Shown here: positions 7,127-9,366 of the stretch, piece by piece
How the letters are laid out: the number at the start of each line of letters is the position of its first letter
Position numbering within the stretch: the stretch's first letter is position 1
Origin: Chloroflexota bacterium
GTDB taxonomy: Bacteria > Chloroflexota > Dehalococcoidia > GIF9 > UBA5629
Direction: 5' to 3'
NCBI GenBank assembly: GCA_026389695.1
Contig: JAPLHI010000126.1
Location: 1-9,366 of the forward strand
Length of the DNA stretch: 9,366 nt
Notes under the pieces: generated by a model
Databases searched by the model: none
What the model saw: only the letters and a program-made list of their open reading frames with translations
Told to the model about the DNA's origin: nothing
Made by a program: the position numbers and the translations under genes

Positions 7127-7960
7127 TTAATCAGGCAGGGTTAGCCGTGTTCCCGCATTATTCAGGAAGAACGAATCCGGAAACGCCTGTGCCAATCGTA
7201 CTGAAGCAGCAAAGCCGGTGCAGTGTGAAACGCCCAGTTTTCGAACTCCAATCTTCTTCAAATCAGCGATGGTCCTTTGAATGCGTTCCTCATCAGCACG
7301 GATAAGGTGAGTTCCGCCCAGCACAGCGTATACAAGTTCATTGCCGGTTATTTTCTGCGCATGACGTACTGTGTTAATCAGACCCCGGTGCGCTCATCCG
7401 AGGATGACCACCAGCCCGTACTGGGTATTAATTATCAGGGCAAGGTCGTCAGCAAGCCTGTCCGGTCGCAGTGTTCCCGATTCTTTGACCAGCAGGTTAT
7501 CTTCGATCGTTTCATAATCCGTCAGCATTTCTATTTCACCGGTGGTAGTTATATGCTCCGTAATAGCAACCGGTTCCCTGCTGAGCTTGAAACGGGCGCC
7601 GCAGCCCTCCAACTCTTCACGCGAAAATGGCATGCCTATAAACTGAATATATGTCTGGTTACGCCGGACGTACTTAGAAGTCCAAATATCAGGGTGTGCG
7701 ATTATATCAGTACCTTTACTTCTCTTTAAAACATGACGAAGGCCCCCGGTATGGTCGACGTGCCCATGGCTCAATACGATGCTGCTGACCTCCGCAAGAT
7801 CAATGCCCATAAGATCAGCATTATATACTGCTGAGACGCCCATCCCTGTGTCCATGAGGATCTTCTTGCCATCGGCTTCTACAAGTACGCTCAGCCCCCA
7901 TTCACCCAGGTAGCCGTAATTTGCCGTATTCTCACTCAGGGTAGTGATCTTGATTTCCAT
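7127..7960 (-). CDS. MBL-fold metallohydrolase with in-frame TGA, probable selenoprotein
   Basis: The 277-codon frame runs from ATG 7960 to TAA 7127 with one internal TGA (7396-7394) at codon 189. It is an MBL-fold protein of the COG1237 type, whose relatives include the enzyme called dihydropterin ribofuranosylaminobenzene-phosphate synthase; the substrate here is unknown. Motifs: metal-binding SHGHVDH at 64-70, H89, then G-[TGA]-AHRGLINT at 188-197, GGTH at 215-218 and SHCTG at 245-249. Family members read GCSHAG or GCSHRG at the TGA, so the codon replaces a conserved cysteine next to a probable metal-ligand histidine. Length and motifs after the TGA are fully family-like, arguing against decay. 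Selenocysteine insertion is the best explanation; a recent nonsense mutation or sequencing error (TGC or TGT to TGA) is the alternative. It starts 9 nt after the DUF134-NifX stop with little Shine-Dalgarno, so it is probably translationally coupled. Confidence 0.85.
7357..7393 (-). promoter_or_regulatory. Candidate SECIS-like stem-loop directly after the UGA
   Basis: Immediately 3' of the UGA, GCGCA (7393-7389) pairs perfectly with UGCGC (7361-7357), enclosing 27 nt. Inside, a short CUG/CAG stem closes a 7-nt loop (AUUAACA) about 15 nt after the UGA. A base-paired element at this position is what bacterial selenocysteine insertion needs for SelB binding. However, the apical loop lacks the G usually found in its first two positions and the upper stem is weak, so this is suggestive only. 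Confidence 0.35.
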
Positions 7961-7969
7961 AATTTTTCT

Positions 7970-8728
7970 TTAATGCAGGCGTCCCATTAGATTGGGTAGC
8001 TTGCCCTCAAGGTATAGGTTGACGGCCTGTTCGATGCTAGTAATGTCGGTTACGATGGGCTCGATGTTGTAGCTCTTCATGCTGTCGTAGGCGCCCATGC
8101 CCATGCCTCCTGCAATAAGGACCTGGCAATCAGAGATCGCCGATGCCATGCTGGCATGCTTGCCTGCTGCCTCCGGACCGCAGCCGTGGGGTCCGTGCTC
8201 GTCAGGATGCCCGCTCTCAGATCCTGCGAAGTGCCGGTGCCCTACCTTGTTACGTCTCTCTTTGCTCTTGATTTTTCCATCCTCAACTGTGAAGACCATG
8301 TAATACTCCGCCCTGCCGAAATGCTGGCAGACTGTGGTTTCATCATCGGTAACTACGGCGATTTTCATTATGTTTATTCCTCCTTTATTACAGGTGATAG
8401 CCGGTTTATGCTTACCTTCGCAACAGCAAATTTCATTAACCATTTCATAATTGCCGCCCTCTATCCTGATTGCCTTTCCATTGAGCAGCGCATCGGCTAT
8501 TTTCTTCCGTGCCGATTCCAGTACTCTCTGAAACGTCGGGCGCGATATGTTCATTTTTACAGCACACTGCTCTTGGTCCAGATCCTCAATATCCTTTAGC
8601 CTTACAGCCTCGGCTTCTTCAAGGGATAGGCTCACCTCCTCCAGAAACCTCAGCGGTATGCCGGCAGGTTTGAAATAGTTAACACCAGGTATGAAACCTA
8701 TCCTGCGGCATTTAATCGGCCTTGGCAT
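7970..8728 (-). CDS. DUF134 DNA-binding-type domain fused to NifX-like domain
   Basis: This 252-residue protein has a DUF134 domain at 1-97 (MPRPIKCRRIGF, VNYFKPAGIPLR, RKKIADALLNGKAIRIEGGNY), which contains a sigma-70-region-4-like helix-turn-helix at about 35-80 and is assumed to bind DNA. A Cys-rich linker (CCC at 101-103, C113) leads to a NifX/NifB-type domain at 121-252 (MKIAVVTDDETTVCQHFGRAE; IAGGMGMGAYDSMKSYNI), a family that binds Fe-Mo or other metal-sulphur clusters. A His/Gly/Cys-rich insertion (163-191) probably binds metal. M121 (8368-8366) has its own perfect Shine-Dalgarno, so a separate NifX-like protein of 132 residues may also be made. Families like this are often found together with MBL or ParA-type genes near 'orange protein' loci in anaerobes. 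GAGG lies 10 nt before the first ATG. This is the first gene of an operon with the MBL gene. I infer a redox or metal role; no enzymatic reaction can be assigned. Confidence 0.9.
   Translation of the reverse strand: MPRPIKCRRIGFIPGVNYFKPAGIPLRFLEEVSLSLEEAEAVRLKDIEDLDQEQCAVKMNISRPTFQRVLESARKKIADALLNGKAIRIEGGNYEMVNEICCCEGKHKPAITCNKGGINIMKIAVVTDDETTVCQHFGRAEYYMVFTVEDGKIKSKERRNKVGHRHFAGSESGHPDEHGPHGCGPEAAGKHASMASAISDCQVLIAGGMGMGAYDSMKSYNIEPIVTDITSIEQAVNLYLEGKLPNLMGRLH
8379..8385 (-). promoter_or_regulatory. Internal Shine-Dalgarno before the NifX-like domain
   Basis: AAGGAGG on the minus strand lies inside the DUF134-NifX frame, 10 nt before ATG 8368-8366, which begins MKIAVV, the natural N-terminus of stand-alone NifX-like proteins. 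It is a better ribosome site than the one used by the full-length start. The encoded residues (NKGGINI) look like translated leader sequence rather than a conserved linker, so this site probably drives independent translation. Confidence 0.6.
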
Positions 8729-8738
8729 ATTTATATAA

Positions 8739-8742
8739 CCTC
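8739..8742 (-). promoter_or_regulatory. Shine-Dalgarno of the DUF134-NifX gene
   Basis: GAGG (minus strand) lies 10 nt upstream of ATG 8728-8726. It is a short match with slightly long spacing, but the start is fixed by the conserved DUF134 N-terminus MPRPIKCRR. Confidence 0.5.
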
Positions 8743-8744
8743 AT

Positions 8745-8770
8745 TTATTATGAGCATATGCTCATAATAA
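8745..8770. promoter_or_regulatory. Perfect 26-bp palindromic operator
   Basis: The 26 bp are a perfect palindrome centred between 8757 and 8758, with core TGAGCATATGCTCA (8751-8764). It overlaps the last base of the -10 hexamer and the predicted transcription start (about 8763) of the DUF134-NifX operon, where a bound dimer would block RNA polymerase. The regulator is not shown. The DUF134 protein encoded directly downstream is a helix-turn-helix protein and a natural candidate for autoregulation; an ArsR-like repressor elsewhere is also possible. As RNA it could form a hairpin, but with no U-tract it is not a terminator. Confidence 0.75.
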
Positions 8771-8798
8771 TTATGCAGCCTTACAAGGAAAGTGTCAA
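8770..8798 (-). promoter_or_regulatory. Sigma-70 promoter of the DUF134-NifX/MBL operon
   Basis: On the minus strand a consensus -35 TTGACA (8798-8793) is followed after exactly 17 nt by CATAAT (8775-8770), five of six matches to TATAAT. The predicted start is near 8763, giving a leader of about 35 nt. The promoter lies between the hydrogenase terminator and the operon start, which supports it. The palindrome at 8745-8770 overlaps its downstream edge. Confidence 0.75.
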
Positions 8799-8825
8799 AT
8801 TACTTGTACTTACAGTTATCAAATA

Positions 8826-8853
8826 AAAAGGCGGGCTACTGAGCCCGCCTTTT
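8826..8853 (-). terminator. Intrinsic terminator after the hydrogenase gene
   Basis: An 8-bp GC-rich stem, GGCGGGCT (8830-8837) with AGCCCGCC (8842-8849), and a 4-nt loop is extended by A/T pairs at both ends. On the minus-strand transcript it is followed by a U-rich run (UUUUUAUUU), the classical rho-independent form. It starts about 22 nt after the hydrogenase stop codon. The flanking A-tract means it could also work from the plus strand, but no plus-strand gene ends here. Confidence 0.92.
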
Positions 8854-8874
8854 GGCGCTAATTATTATGCGAAG

Positions 8875-9366
8875 TTACTTGAACTTCACTTCCAGCATGT
8901 GTGTGGAGCAGGAGACGCAGGGATCGTAAGCCCTTACCAGCATCTCCATGGCCAGCTTGATCTCATCCTGCGGTTTGTCCAGAATCTCGGGGAGCAGCTT
9001 ATCAAAATCGTGCTGAATGCTGTTGTGGTTCTCGTTGGTGGGGATGATGATATTGGCGGCGATGCATTTGCCGGCATCATCGAAAGTGTAGTCGTGGAAG
9101 AGGATGCCCCTGGGTGCTTCAACCGCGCCAACACCACGTCCGGCTTTGACCTTGACTTCAGGTTTCTCCGGCTTGATGCCTTTGCTGAGCAGCTTGTCCA
9201 GGATCATAATGCTGTTCTCAACCACGTGCACCGATTCTACCAGTTGGGCCACGCTGATGAAGTAGGGGTTATAGCAGGGCGACTTGAGGCCGAAGACCCC
9301 GGCGATCTTCTTGGCCATGGGATGGAGTTTATCGTGGTTGACGTTGAAGCGCGCCAGCGCGCCCAC
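8875..9366 (-). CDS. [NiFe]-hydrogenase large subunit, group 3 type, C-terminal part
   Basis: The 163 residues in the window are the C-terminal third of a catalytic subunit that oxidises or produces H2 at a Ni-Fe(CN)2CO site. Recognisable segments: GALARFNVNHDKLHP at 2-16, GAVEAPRG at 80-87, a PTNENHNSIQHD segment at 109-120, and RAYDPCVSCSTH at 145-156, in which C150 and C153 ligate nickel. The overall pattern resembles MvhA/VhuA/FrhA-type group 3 subunits, which usually pair with an MvhG-like small subunit and an electron-transfer MvhD or heterodisulfide-reductase-like partner; those would lie upstream, outside the window. The first codon here (GTG) is internal, not a start. Only seven residues (MLEVKFK) follow the DPCxxCxxH motif, a short maturation tail. 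Both nickel-ligand cysteines of this motif are TGC, so this subunit is not of the selenocysteine type. It ends with TAA and is followed by a terminator. Confidence 0.95.
   Translation of the reverse strand: MGALARFNVNHDKLHPMAKKIAGVFGLKSPCYNPYFISVAQLVESVHVVENSIMILDKLLSKGIKPEKPEVKVKAGRGVGAVEAPRGILFHDYTFDDAGKCIAANIIIPTNENHNSIQHDFDKLLPEILDKPQDEIKLAMEMLVRAYDPCVSCSTHMLEVKFK

Noticed and set aside
7127..7324. A separate small gene with a GTG start at the end of the MBL region
   Set aside because: It begins inside the conserved MBL sequence (VLGGTH), has no ribosome site, and is the natural continuation of the frame after the TGA.
7127..7960. MBL gene as a plain pseudogene
   Set aside because: Only one codon is affected, it falls exactly on a conserved Cys, and all motifs after it are intact. 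Still the main alternative to selenocysteine.
8914..8934. Selenocysteine in the hydrogenase DPCxxC motif, as in some group 3 enzymes
   Set aside because: Both cysteine codons are TGC.

Overview
All genes lie on the minus strand, so the window reads from right to left. It suggests a strictly anaerobic, hydrogen-metabolising bacterium: there is the end of a group-3-type [NiFe]-hydrogenase large subunit, the hydrogenase maturation factor HypF, a DUF134/NifX-type protein of a family common in anaerobes, and an apparent selenocysteine-encoding UGA codon. Base composition is close to balanced. Very large soluble multi-PAS/HD-GYP sensors and 'CHCEERSDEAI'-type intergenic repeats are frequent in environmental anaerobes such as Dehalococcoidia (Chloroflexota) and Desulfobacterota, but I cannot place the taxon from this window.

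Layout in transcription order. (1) 9366-8875: C-terminal 163 residues of a [NiFe]-hydrogenase large subunit, ending in the DPCxxC nickel-ligand motif and followed by a strong intrinsic terminator (8826-8853). (2) 8798-8745: a near-consensus sigma-70 promoter (TTGACA, 17 nt, CATAAT) with a perfect 26-bp palindrome over the predicted transcription start, a textbook operator arrangement. (3) 8728-7970: a DUF134 DNA-binding-type domain fused in frame to a NifX-like cofactor-binding domain, with a perfect internal Shine-Dalgarno and ATG at the junction. (4) 7960-7127: an MBL-fold metallohydrolase interrupted by one in-frame TGA, placed where its family has a conserved cysteine. The protein is fully conserved on both sides, so a selenoprotein is the best reading. 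(5) 6938-2634: a 1434-residue soluble sensor with eight PAS domains, one GAF domain and a C-terminal HD-GYP cyclic-di-GMP phosphodiesterase. Four of its PAS domains come from a two-domain duplication. (6) 2633-2120: an intergenic region with a tandemly duplicated palindromic repeat unit. (7) 2119-1: hypF, running off the left edge, with a promoter so close to its ATG that the mRNA may be almost leaderless.

How the genes relate: hypF makes the thiocarbamoyl group needed for the CN ligands of [NiFe] centres, such as the one in the hydrogenase at the right end. Between them is an apparent two-gene redox/metal operon (DUF134-NifX, then the TGA-containing MBL protein) with its own promoter and operator. 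The sensor gene follows in the same direction after about 190 nt and may be separate. The most notable features are the candidate selenocysteine MBL protein, the operator, and the DUF134-NifX junction that looks both fused and separable.
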